From: CAVDHB01 sp963608705
Lineage (GTDB): Bacteria; Bacteroidota; Bacteroidia; Bacteroidales; Bacteroidaceae
Assembly: GCA_963608705.1 (NCBI GenBank)
Contig: CAVDHB010000078.1
Coordinates: 1-64,000, forward strand
Direction of reading: 5' to 3'
DNA: 64,000 nucleotides
Below, piece by piece: positions 17,364 through 25,068 of this stretch. The notes beneath the pieces are model-generated. The model was not told the origin of the DNA. It ran no database searches and saw only the letters and a program-made list of their open reading frames with translations. Numbering within the stretch: position 1 is the first letter of the stretch; each line of letters opens with the position of its first letter. A program made the position numbers and the translations under genes.

Positions 17364-18031
17364 GCAGAATCCTCTTCGTGCTGCTGGCGTTCTGCTGCCT
17401 CACATCCGCCGCACTGGCCAAAAGCCGCACTGCCCTGTCCATGGAACGACAAGGATTGGTCAATGTGCAGCGGATAGACCCTTCGCTGAAAGTGAACCTG
17501 ATGTATGCCCGCAAGGACAACTTCACAGGACGAGTGCTCTACGCCGACCTGCGAGAAGCCTACTTGCTGCCCGCAGCCGCCAAAGCCTTGCGAAGAGCGC
17601 AACGGCTACTGAAGAAACGCCATCCCTCCTACAGCCTGTACATCCACGACGCAGCCCGTCCCATGTCCATCCAGCAGAAGATGTGGAACGTGGTACGCCA
17701 CACCCGCAAGCAAATCTACGTCAGCAATCCCGCCCACGGAGGCGGCTTGCACAACTACGGCATGGCTGTGGACATCAGTATTGTGGATGGCCGTGGCAGA
17801 CAGCTCGACATGGGTACGCCCGTAGACTACATGGGACGGAAAGCCCACGTAAAAGGAGAAGCCGCCATGGTGCGTCAAGGCATCCTCTCAAGAATCGCTC
17901 TGCGCAACCGCCGTCTCCTGCGGAGTGTCATGACTCAAGCCGGTTTCCATGTCCTGCCCACGGAATGGTGGCACTTCAACTTCAAGACCCGCCGCCAGCT
18001 AAGAGCAGGACATTACAAAGTAATAAGGTAA
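17333..18031 (+). CDS. M15-family D-Ala-D-Ala dipeptidase-like protein (VanX/DdpX type)
   Basis: A 232-aa exported zinc peptidase. After a hydrophobic signal segment (residues about 10-29) the M15D metal and catalytic set is complete: H140 and D147 in GLHNYGMAVDIS, E211 and H214 in EWWHFNF. VanX-type enzymes cut D-alanyl-D-alanine; in a Bacteroidete this more likely serves peptidoglycan dipeptide turnover than vancomycin resistance. Starts at 17333 and 17342 are both reasonable; both overlap folK in another frame. Last gene of the eleven-gene operon. Confidence 0.88.
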   Translation: MERMAREKPLSRILFVLLAFCCLTSAALAKSRTALSMERQGLVNVQRIDPSLKVNLMYARKDNFTGRVLYADLREAYLLPAAAKALRRAQRLLKKRHPSYSLYIHDAARPMSIQQKMWNVVRHTRKQIYVSNPAHGGGLHNYGMAVDISIVDGRGRQLDMGTPVDYMGRKAHVKGEAAMVRQGILSRIALRNRRLLRSVMTQAGFHVLPTEWWHFNFKTRRQLRAGHYKVIR

Positions 18032-18048
18032 AATTACCCCCTCAATCA

Positions 18049-18094
18049 GTAGAGACGCGATTCATCGCGTCTCCATCATTCATCAGTGATGAAT
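18049..18094. repeat. GAGACGCGAT palindrome repeat, single copy with tail hairpin
   Basis: GAGACGCGAT-TC-ATCGCGTCTC (18052-18073) is a 10-bp-arm palindrome, followed by a second palindrome ATTCATCA-G-TGATGAAT (18078-18094). It lies between the convergent M15 peptidase and MATE genes, so it may serve as a two-way terminator, although no T-run follows. Two related copies occur at 24894-24915 and 24978-24999, and the latter shares the tail in reverse orientation. Confidence 0.8.
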
Positions 18095-18105
18095 TGTATG
18101 CGTCC

Positions 18106-19452
18106 TCACGCCTTCATATCCCGTCTGAAACGGAGATAATAGAGCAACGCCGCCACATACAAGCCTACGGGGAAGGCGAACCATAGACCCGGAGAGCCCA
18201 TTTTCCATACGAAAGCGAACAGATAGCCCACGGGCAATGATATGACGAAATAAGACAGAAAGGCTATCCATGTCAAAGGGCGCACGTCTTCCAGACCTCT
18301 GAGGGCGTTGGAAAGGATGATTTGCGCACCGTCTCCGTACTGGTAAAGCATGAAAGGAATCACCAAGGCCACTACCATCTCCGCCACTACGGTGTCATCC
18401 GTGAACAAAGTGGGGAACGCATAACGGCAAGTGTACATGGCTATGGAGATAATCACGCCGATAGTCCATACCATCCCGATACCCGCAAAAGCCGCACGTT
18501 TGATGTTTACTTGGTCTCCTTGTCCGTGGAAGTGCGCAATACGGATGGCCACGGCTGAACCGATGCCATAATATAATTGGAAGCCGATAGTGCTGACGTT
18601 CAGCATAATCTGATGAGAGGCCAGCGCATCCGCACCCAACCATCCCATCATGACGGCGGTCAAGGAGAAAGCGGCGGTCTCCATGGTCAGCTGCAATGAA
18701 ATCGGAACACCCATCTTGTTGAGTTTCAAGTAGAGCTTCCAGTCCGTTTTCATACGGAATCCTTTGCGATAAGCCGCATAGCGTTTAGTACCGAAGAACA
18801 GATAGCAGAATATCAACAGGATAATCCCTCTTGAAATGGTAGTGGAAATACCTGCGCCAAGCAGCCCCATCTCAGGAAAAGGCCCGATTCCGTAAATAAG
18901 CAGGAAATTACTTCCCACATTGAACACATTCGCTCCCAACAATAGCCACATGGAGACCTTCGTGTCGCCAATACCATCGGCGAATTGCTTGAAGCCGTCA
19001 AAGAGCATTTGGAAGGGAAGTCCTGCCAGCAGGAGCAGGAAATACGGACGAATCAAGGGAAGCAACTCCTCCGGCTGCCCCAGCCTGCTCAGATTGGCAT
19101 AGAGAACCAGCATCGCTCCCACCACGGGAAAAGCGAGGAAGAAGTTTGTCCAAAGGCCGCTCTTCAAAGCTCGTCCCACCTTGTCATACTCTCCTTTGGC
19201 ATGGAACACTCCCACCACAGGGGTAAGCGCAAAGGCGAACCCTGTGACGAACACCAAGGCCAGCACCATCACATTGTTCACAAACCCCGCCGCCGAGAGT
19301 GCCGAGGTGGTGTAATGCCCCACCATCACGGTGTTCAACACCCCTTGGATGATAATGCCGAACTGTCCTATCATGATAGGCACTCCCAACGAGGCAAGAG
19401 CCTTGACATGAGAGCGATAAGATGAGGCGGTGGTAGTATGAGCTATGTGCAT
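18106..19452 (-). CDS. MATE-family multidrug/organic cation exporter
   Basis: A 448-aa polytopic inner-membrane antiporter with about 12 hydrophobic helices in two similar halves. The first half has the family's PIMIGQFG start and an FALTPVVGVFHAKGEY segment; the second begins at NKMGVPISLQLTMETAAFSL and repeats the pattern. It belongs to the NorM-like branch that expels drugs and cationic metabolites with Na+ or H+. A TACATTTG box lies upstream on the minus strand (19482-19489). The upstream region is shared with the small gene at 19672 and holds an FNR/CRP-like palindrome. Confidence 0.93.
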   Translation of the reverse strand: MHIAHTTTASSYRSHVKALASLGVPIMIGQFGIIIQGVLNTVMVGHYTTSALSAAGFVNNVMVLALVFVTGFAFALTPVVGVFHAKGEYDKVGRALKSGLWTNFFLAFPVVGAMLVLYANLSRLGQPEELLPLIRPYFLLLLAGLPFQMLFDGFKQFADGIGDTKVSMWLLLGANVFNVGSNFLLIYGIGPFPEMGLLGAGISTTISRGIILLIFCYLFFGTKRYAAYRKGFRMKTDWKLYLKLNKMGVPISLQLTMETAAFSLTAVMMGWLGADALASHQIMLNVSTIGFQLYYGIGSAVAIRIAHFHGQGDQVNIKRAAFAGIGMVWTIGVIISIAMYTCRYAFPTLFTDDTVVAEMVVALVIPFMLYQYGDGAQIILSNALRGLEDVRPLTWIAFLSYFVISLPVGYLFAFVWKMGSPGLWFAFPVGLYVAALLYYLRFRRDMKA

Positions 19453-19481
19453 GATTGTAGTTTCATGGTTAGTATCAGTTG

Positions 19482-19489
19482 CAAATGTA
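19482..19489 (-). promoter_or_regulatory. -7 box for the MATE gene
   Basis: Minus-strand TACATTTG matches TAnnTTTG, 30 bp upstream of the ATG. No clear -33 box is seen at the usual spacing. Confidence 0.5.
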
Positions 19490-19540
19490 CGAAAGAATAT
19501 GTAAAGTCCCCATTGTTTTTAGCAAATAGTAATTTCTTAG

Positions 19541-19554
19541 TTGACTTAGGTCAA
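19541..19554. promoter_or_regulatory. FNR/CRP-like palindrome TTGAC-N4-GTCAA
   Basis: TTGACTTAGGTCAA is a 5-4-5 palindrome close to the TTGAT-N4-ATCAA site of the FNR branch of CRP/FNR regulators. It lies between the divergent MATE and small-gene promoters, about 70-80 bp from each predicted start site. Short enough to occur by chance. Confidence 0.35.
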
Positions 19555-19591
19555 TAAAAGAGCAAGAAAGGGAAAGAAAAGGATGGAAATA

Positions 19592-19622
19592 TTGGTACGT
19601 TTAGGAAACCGGCGTATCTTTG
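19592..19622 (+). promoter_or_regulatory. Promoter of the 32-aa gene
   Basis: TTGG (19592-19595), a 19-bp spacer and TATCTTTG (19615-19622) fit the Bacteroidetes TTTG/TAnnTTTG promoter well. The start site would fall near 19629, giving a leader of about 43 nt. Confidence 0.7.
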
Positions 19623-19671
19623 CAGTGTCAAAAAGAAAAAGTTTTCTAGGTAATTAAATAAAGGTAAGATT

Positions 19672-19770
19672 ATGAACAAGGTAATTAGAGTAATTGAGAA
19701 TTTGTTGGAAGCATGTGAATTGTCAGCTTATTGCGCTATGGGCAACACCACAGTGAAATCTGCTCGCTAA
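19672..19770 (+). CDS. 32-residue microprotein, unknown function
   Basis: An ATG-TAA frame of 32 codons beginning MNKVIRVIENLLEACELSAY and ending GNTTVKSAR. Evidence that it is a real gene: a good promoter at 19592-19622, an A/G-rich AAAGGTAAG just ahead of the ATG, and a T-run terminator at 19801-19827. The peptide has an amphipathic helical N-terminus with two cysteines (15 and 21) and no signal sequence. I do not recognise the family. The transcript could instead act as a small RNA, with the frame incidental. It stands alone between two minus-strand genes. Confidence 0.55.
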   Translation: MNKVIRVIENLLEACELSAYCAMGNTTVKSAR

Positions 19771-19800
19771 ACAGAATCTTTCAACAAAGATGAAAAGAGG

Positions 19801-19827
19801 GACAGCTGGGAAAGCTGCCTTTTTTTA
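19801..19827 (+). terminator. Terminator after the 32-aa gene
   Basis: CAGCT-GGGAA-AGCTG with flanking G-C pairs is followed by CTTTTTTTAT, a short stem with a seven-T run, about 30 nt after the stop. Confidence 0.65.
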
Positions 19828-19879
19828 TATCCACTATTGCACCACAGGTAGAGAGTGAAATGCGTATCAGAATCTAACA

Positions 19880-20320
19880 TTATATTGCCAGGTGCAGTAT
19901 CGGAAAGTCCCTTCCTTGTGCGTCTCTTTCATCCCGGCTTATCACTTTGAACCCTTTGGCGAGATAGAACCTCAGTGCGGACGGGTTTTGCTCGTTCACA
20001 TCCACCTTGCGGATGCCTTTCTCACGCAGGGCGAAGTTTACCAAAGCCGACCCAAAGCCATAACCTTGCTCTTCGGGAAGCACGAACAGCATTTCAATGA
20101 GTTCGTCGCTCAGTCCTGTAAAGGCGACAATCTTTCCCTCCCGTTGAATCATGTAGACTGATACGGCGGGAAGATATTCCTTCAGAATCAAAGGCTTGTA
20201 AAAAGCGATGTCTTCCTCTGTGAGGAAAGTATGGGAACTCCGTACAGACGATTCCCATACTTCCAGTATTTCTTTGAAACGGCTTGGAGGGCAAGCCTCT
20301 ATTTGATATGGTTGCATCAT
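19880..20320 (-). CDS. GNAT-family N-acetyltransferase
   Basis: A 146-aa single-domain acetyltransferase. The acetyl-CoA binding segment reads LPEEQGYGFGSALVNFAL, close to the Q/RxxGxG/A motif, followed by VNEQNPSALRFYLAKGFKV, the usual GNAT C-terminal strand. It resembles the YjaB-like group. The substrate is not predictable. It follows aroB after 12 bp and is probably co-transcribed. Confidence 0.88.
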   Translation of the reverse strand: MMQPYQIEACPPSRFKEILEVWESSVRSSHTFLTEEDIAFYKPLILKEYLPAVSVYMIQREGKIVAFTGLSDELIEMLFVLPEEQGYGFGSALVNFALREKGIRKVDVNEQNPSALRFYLAKGFKVISRDERDAQGRDFPILHLAI

Positions 20321-20332
20321 ATAATAGATGTG

Positions 20333-21394
20333 TCAGCAACCCATGGCCTCCCGGTAGAAGTCGAGCATGGCGAACACTTCTTCTTTGGTAGCCTCTTGGT
20401 TGATGTGAATGTCTCCGATATTGCCGAGCAACGTGAAGTTCACGATACCGTTGGTGTTCTTCTTGTCATGGGTCATGATTTCATAGAGCAGGTCATAGTC
20501 CTTGCAATCAAACGTGAAGACACCGAAGTACTCCTTTATATATTGGATGGTCTGCTGGAGCTTGTCGGAAGGGAAGCCCAGACGCACCTTGCTTAAGTAC
20601 AGCTCGCACACCAGTCCGTAAGCCACCGCATAGCCGTGAAGAATGGGACGTTGCTGGCGCAGGGACAGACTCTCGAGGGCATGCCCTGCCGTATGTCCGA
20701 AGTTCAAGGCTTTGCGGATACCTTGTTCAAAGGGGTCTTCCGCCACGATGCGTTCTTTTACCTTGATGCTGTCGGCCACCATGGCTTGCAGATGCTTGAA
20801 ATCCACATTGTTCAGGTCGAAACGTGACAATTCCGCCCAGTGTTTCTCATCGCTGATGAGACCGTGTTTCAACATCTCGCCGTAGCCACTACAGATGTTC
20901 TGATAGTCCAGTGTCTTCAAGAACTCCGTGTCGATAAGTACGCTGGCCGCATTATTGAACACGCCAATCTCATTCTTGAACCCATTGAAGTTGATACCTG
21001 TTTTTCCGCCCACGGAAGCGTCCACCATGGAGAGCAGCGTGGTAGGGATATTGATGTATTGAATGCCCCGTTTGAAAGTAGAGGCCGCGAATCCACCTAA
21101 GTCTGTCACCATACCTCCGCCGAGATTTATCATGAGTGAGTGGCGTGAACCTTTTCCGTCGCTCAGGGCTCTCCATACAGAAGCCAGTGTCTCCAGTGTC
21201 TTGTGGGTGTCCGTGGCACCGATGCAGATATACTGTGCGTCTTTCAGACAAGGCAGTTGCTGGATGATTGGCAGGCATTTCTCCCGTGTCACTGTGTCGG
21301 TGAGGAGGAAGAGCTTGTCGTGGGGACATTCCTTCACGGCTTCTTCCACGGTGTGCCGCAGTTCTTTTGATATGACAATCTTTTGTTTCTCCAT
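20333..21394 (-). CDS. aroB: 3-dehydroquinate synthase
   Basis: A 353-aa NAD- and metal-dependent enzyme that closes DAHP to 3-dehydroquinate, step two of the shikimate route. Conserved segments are INLGGGMVTDLGGFAASTFKRGI, NIPTTLLSMVDASVGGKTGINF, SGYGEMLKHGLI, RKALNFGHTAGHALES and LHGYAVAYG, with zinc ligands in GHTAGH. The ATG at 21394 starts the conserved domain; in-frame upstream starts run across the promoter. A TACATTTG box lies at 21419-21426 on the minus strand. Confidence 0.96.
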   Translation of the reverse strand: MEKQKIVISKELRHTVEEAVKECPHDKLFLLTDTVTREKCLPIIQQLPCLKDAQYICIGATDTHKTLETLASVWRALSDGKGSRHSLMINLGGGMVTDLGGFAASTFKRGIQYINIPTTLLSMVDASVGGKTGINFNGFKNEIGVFNNAASVLIDTEFLKTLDYQNICSGYGEMLKHGLISDEKHWAELSRFDLNNVDFKHLQAMVADSIKVKERIVAEDPFEQGIRKALNFGHTAGHALESLSLRQQRPILHGYAVAYGLVCELYLSKVRLGFPSDKLQQTIQYIKEYFGVFTFDCKDYDLLYEIMTHDKKNTNGIVNFTLLGNIGDIHINQEATKEEVFAMLDFYREAMGC

Positions 21395-21418
21395 ACTGTT
21401 GTAATGTGATTCTGTCCG

Positions 21419-21426
21419 CAAATGTA
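21419..21426 (-). promoter_or_regulatory. -7 box for aroB
   Basis: Minus-strand TACATTTG matches TAnnTTTG, 24 bp upstream of the aroB ATG, divergent from the promoter at 21536. Confidence 0.55.
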
Positions 21427-21535
21427 CGAAAAATAAGGAGAAGTGTTTATAGGTACACATTCCTTTTTTGTCGATAAAACGAGGGCAGTTGTCCATTACG
21501 CCCTGAAAGTGTTTCTTCGACTCCTTTATTTTCCC

Positions 21536-21543
21536 TAACTTTG
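21536..21543 (+). promoter_or_regulatory. -7 box for the 1009-aa barrel gene
   Basis: TAACTTTG matches TAnnTTTG, 24 bp before the ATG at 21568. GTTTC lies near the -33 position. Confidence 0.6.
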
Positions 21544-21567
21544 CACTCGGAAACGAAAAAGAGTAAT

Positions 21568-24500
21568 ATGATGAAAAGACTAATCTTTATGTGCATGGGA
21601 CTGCTAATGGCTGTAGTTGCATCCGCCCAAAGCTATACTGTCACGGGAAAGGTGACAGAGGCGGACGGTACGACTCCCGTGGAGCTGGCCAATGTACAGT
21701 TGCTTTCTTTGCCGGACAGCTCGATGCAGAGCGGGGTGCTGACAAAGGAACGCACAGGGGCATTCTCCTTGACTGCCCGTAGACCGGGACGATATGCCTT
21801 GAAGGTTTCTTACATAGGATATACTCCTCATGTGGAGCCCGTCTCTATCACAGCCGGGAAAACGAACTACAACCTTGGCGTGGTGAAATTGGCAGATGAC
21901 GGCTTCATGTTGAAAGACATGGTAGTCACGGGACGTGCGTCGAAAGTAGAGATGAAAGCCGATACCATGGTGTATAACAGCTCGGCTTACCGTATTCCCG
22001 AAGGGTCTACCTTGGAGGAGTTGGTAAGACAGCTTCCGGGTGCTGAAGTGGATGACAACGGCAAGATTACCATTAATGGAAAAGAGGTGAAGAAAATCCT
22101 CTTGAATGGCAAGGAGTTCTTCGGAAGCGACATTAACACGGCCATGAAGAACCTGCCGGTGAACATTGTGGAGAAGATTAAGTCATACGATAAGAAGTCT
22201 GACTTGGCGAAAGCCACGGGTATTGACGACGGAGAGGATGAAACTGTCATCGACCTCGGCGTGAAAAAGGAGAACATGAACTCCTGGTTCGGAAACGTGG
22301 ACGCTTCCTACGGTACGAAAGACCGTTATTCGGAGAGATTCATGTTCTCCCAGTTCAACGACAAGCAAAAGTTCATGCTGTTGGGAAGTCTGAACAATGT
22401 GGGAGACCGAAACTTCCCTGGCGGAGGAGGCGGTTTCCGTGGCGGACAGAACAACGGAGAGAACACCTCGAGAATGCTGATGGGAAACTATTCCTTGCAG
22501 ACGAATAAGGTGGATGCTGACTTCAATGCGGCCTTCAGCCATAGCGACGCAAATATCTTAAGCAAGGGAAACAGCCAAAATTTCACTACCAACCAGTATG
22601 GATATAGCAATAGTAAGCAGCGGAACCACAACCTGAACTTCAACTTGTGGGGTAGAGTGGAATGGACTCCCGACTCGTTGACAAAGGTATTTGTGCGTCC
22701 CACGGTTTCCTATGGCAAGACACGATCGGATTCCAAGAGTTATTCTACTACTTCCAATGACGATTGGGGCAGTGAGGTGGACGATCCTTACGGACTGATG
22801 GTAGAGAACGCAGAGAAGAATGAATTCTGGAAAAACAAAGAGAATATTGATTTGGTGAACTTCACCAAACGTAACTCCGCTTCCAACGGCAACAGTTTCT
22901 CCGCAGGACTGGACGGTATGTACAATCGCCGTTTGAGCAGCAATGGACGCAACTTCACCGTGCGTGCGCAATACCAGTACTCCAAGAACAACAGCTATTC
23001 TTATTCCTATAATAATACGCTGTATGCGGACGACATCGACACTAAAGAGGGACAGGAGAACTTGATTCGCCGTTATACAACGACTCCCGTGAAGTCGTAC
23101 ACTTACGGAGGAGGAGCGATGTGGAGTGAGCCGCTGACATTCGTAAAGGGCTTGTTCTTCATTTTGAACTATCGTTTCACTTATCGTTACAACCAGAGTG
23201 ACCGTAGTATGTATGATATGAATACTTTGAATGCAGATGGAAATCTGTTGGCCGGTAATGATCTTGCATGGAATATGAACGGTTTCACCTTCCCTTCCAA
23301 CTGGAGCAGCAATCAGACAGACTATTTGGACAAAGATCAGAGTACCTATGCGACTTATAAGTATTTTAACCATAACGCCAGGGTACAGCTCCGTTTCGTG
23401 AGCAAGAAGATTAACGTAAACGTGGGTGCTTCATTCCAACCTCAGCGCACGGTGCTTTCCTACATGAAAGGCACGTTCGCCACTGACACGACACGCAATG
23501 TGTTCAATGTATCTCCTACATTGGATTTCCGTTACAAGATAAATAACACAAGTCAGCTTCGAATCCGTTACCGGGGAACTTCCAACCAAGCCAGTATGAC
23601 GGACTTGCTGAACGTGGTGGATAACTCAGACCCGATGAACATTTCTGCTGGTAATCCTGGCTTGCGTCCTTCGTTCACAAATTCGTTAAACGTGTTCTTC
23701 AATACCTATAATCCTCAGTTGCAGCAGGGCTTTTTCAGTATGTTCGACTACAGCAACACGCTGAATGCTTTCAGCACACGCCGTATTACAGATAAGAAGA
23801 CGGGTAACTCTGTGTCACGCCCTGAGAATATCAGCGGAAACTGGAGCGCAAGAGGTGTCTTCGTGTTCAACACGGCCATCGGTTCTGCCAAGAAGTTCAA
23901 TATCAGCTCCTTTACCAATGGAAGTTTCGAGAATGCGGTAGCTTACACCAGTACAGTAAAGGATGGTTCTTCCATTAATGGGAATATCTCCTCGATGGAA
24001 GATGTGAACAAGTTATTTAACAATAGTGTGGATAATCAAAAGTCCACCACCAAAAACACTAGAATCCGTGAGAAGTTGACATTAAGCTACCGTACGGATT
24101 ACTGGGAATTGGGTGTGAACGGAAGTTTGGAATACTATCACTCCACCAATGACATGCAGAAGCAGGGCAACATGAATACATGGACTTATGCTTACGGCCC
24201 CCGCTTGACTTTGAACCTGCCGTGGGGAACTTCTCTTTCCACAGATGCCAGCTACAACGCCCGCCGTGGTTACAGCTCCGCATCAATGAATACCAATGAA
24301 TGGCTGTGGAACTTGCAAGTGTCACAGAGTTTCCTCCGCAAGAAGAACTTGATTCTGTCCGTGCAGTTCTACGACCTGCTGCACCAGCAGAGCAACGTAA
24401 GTCGTGCTGTGACCGCTTTCCAGCGTTCCGACACATGGTATAACGCAGTCAACAGTTACATGATGGTACACGTGATATACCGTTTCAACAGTGCCAAGGG

Positions 24501-24597
24501 CAACAAGGGACCGCAAGACCGTGGCCCTGGCGGACGTGGTGGATTCGGTCGTCCGATGGGTCCTCCTCCCGGAGGTTTCGGTGGACCAAGATTCTAA
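21568..24597 (+). CDS. TonB-receptor-like outer membrane beta-barrel protein
   Basis: A 1009-aa outer-membrane protein. Residues 1-20 are a signal peptide ending VVASAQ. A carboxypeptidase-regulatory-like domain follows (SYTVTGKVTEADGTTPVE to YALKVSYIGYTPH), then a plug-like region with VDDNGKITINGKEVKKILLNGKEFF. The rest is rich in alternating aromatic strands typical of the OMP_b-brl_3 barrel group. There is no SusD partner, so this is not a standard SusC pair; the cargo is unknown. The C-terminus is an unusual Gly/Pro/Arg-rich tail of about 30 residues after the last strand. Starts at 21568 and 21571 are equivalent. A strong terminator follows. Confidence 0.88.
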   Translation: MMKRLIFMCMGLLMAVVASAQSYTVTGKVTEADGTTPVELANVQLLSLPDSSMQSGVLTKERTGAFSLTARRPGRYALKVSYIGYTPHVEPVSITAGKTNYNLGVVKLADDGFMLKDMVVTGRASKVEMKADTMVYNSSAYRIPEGSTLEELVRQLPGAEVDDNGKITINGKEVKKILLNGKEFFGSDINTAMKNLPVNIVEKIKSYDKKSDLAKATGIDDGEDETVIDLGVKKENMNSWFGNVDASYGTKDRYSERFMFSQFNDKQKFMLLGSLNNVGDRNFPGGGGGFRGGQNNGENTSRMLMGNYSLQTNKVDADFNAAFSHSDANILSKGNSQNFTTNQYGYSNSKQRNHNLNFNLWGRVEWTPDSLTKVFVRPTVSYGKTRSDSKSYSTTSNDDWGSEVDDPYGLMVENAEKNEFWKNKENIDLVNFTKRNSASNGNSFSAGLDGMYNRRLSSNGRNFTVRAQYQYSKNNSYSYSYNNTLYADDIDTKEGQENLIRRYTTTPVKSYTYGGGAMWSEPLTFVKGLFFILNYRFTYRYNQSDRSMYDMNTLNADGNLLAGNDLAWNMNGFTFPSNWSSNQTDYLDKDQSTYATYKYFNHNARVQLRFVSKKINVNVGASFQPQRTVLSYMKGTFATDTTRNVFNVSPTLDFRYKINNTSQLRIRYRGTSNQASMTDLLNVVDNSDPMNISAGNPGLRPSFTNSLNVFFNTYNPQLQQGFFSMFDYSNTLNAFSTRRITDKKTGNSVSRPENISGNWSARGVFVFNTAIGSAKKFNISSFTNGSFENAVAYTSTVKDGSSINGNISSMEDVNKLFNNSVDNQKSTTKNTRIREKLTLSYRTDYWELGVNGSLEYYHSTNDMQKQGNMNTWTYAYGPRLTLNLPWGTSLSTDASYNARRGYSSASMNTNEWLWNLQVSQSFLRKKNLILSVQFYDLLHQQSNVSRAVTAFQRSDTWYNAVNSYMMVHVIYRFNSAKGNKGPQDRGPGGRGGFGRPMGPPPGGFGGPRF

Positions 24598-24653
24598 GGA
24601 ATTTCTAATTCACTTCATTCATATATAAGTTTTCACAATCAATCTAAATGTGA

Positions 24654-24692
24654 GGCAGGAGGGCGACGTGAGTCGGTCTCCTGCCGTTTTTA
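24654..24692 (+). terminator. Terminator of the barrel gene
   Basis: GGCAGGAG pairs with CTCCTGCC (24678-24685) around a 16-nt loop and is followed by GTTTTTATT. Confidence 0.88.
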
Positions 24693-24850
24693 TTACATGA
24701 CGTTTCCAGCTTAATCTTTAAGACAAGAAGAGTCTTAGGGTAAGCCTCCTATAATCATGTCTGATTCTATGAAGCTTACTCGTATATTCAGAATAAATCA
24801 GGGTTGTTTACAATAACAACATCGAATCTTCTTTCGGGACTTAACAGGTT

Positions 24851-25063
24851 ATGATTATCCGCTATCGCACCACCAATAAACATTGTTTAGGTAGAGACGC
24901 GATTTATCGCGTCTCCGCTTTTCAGAGTGTTTTAATATCTTACCAATCACAGATACAAGTCATCACTGATGAATGTGGAGACGCGATGAATCGCGTCTCT
25001 ACTAAGTTAGTCATTATATTGCAATGTACAAGATAGGACGGTGGTACGATTGCGGATAATCAT
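24851..25063. repeat. 213-bp imperfect palindrome with nested GAGACGCGAT hairpins (MITE-like)
   Basis: Outer arms 24851-24874 and 25040-25063 are inverted copies (22 of 24 bases), beginning ATGATTATCCGC. Within them, 24894-24915 and 24978-24999 each hold the palindrome GAGACGCGAT-NN-ATCGCGTCTC, in opposite orientation (GTAG outside, CC inside). The whole can fold into one long cruciform or two hairpins. It lies between convergent genes with no convincing ORF inside. The size and terminal inverted repeats suggest a miniature non-coding mobile element or a repeat of the REP type. I see no clear target duplication. The remainder of the 24598-25068 gap, beyond the terminator, shows only small imperfect inverted repeats. 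Confidence 0.7.
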
Positions 25064-25068
25064 TGTAT

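Noticed and set aside
17333..18031. Vancomycin resistance VanX
   Set aside because: Catalytic residues match the family, but no vanH/vanA ligase genes are near and it sits in a housekeeping operon; a peptidoglycan turnover role is simpler.
24851..25036. 61-codon frame inside the palindromic element
   Set aside because: It is produced by the repeat sequence itself and has no separate promoter or ribosome site.
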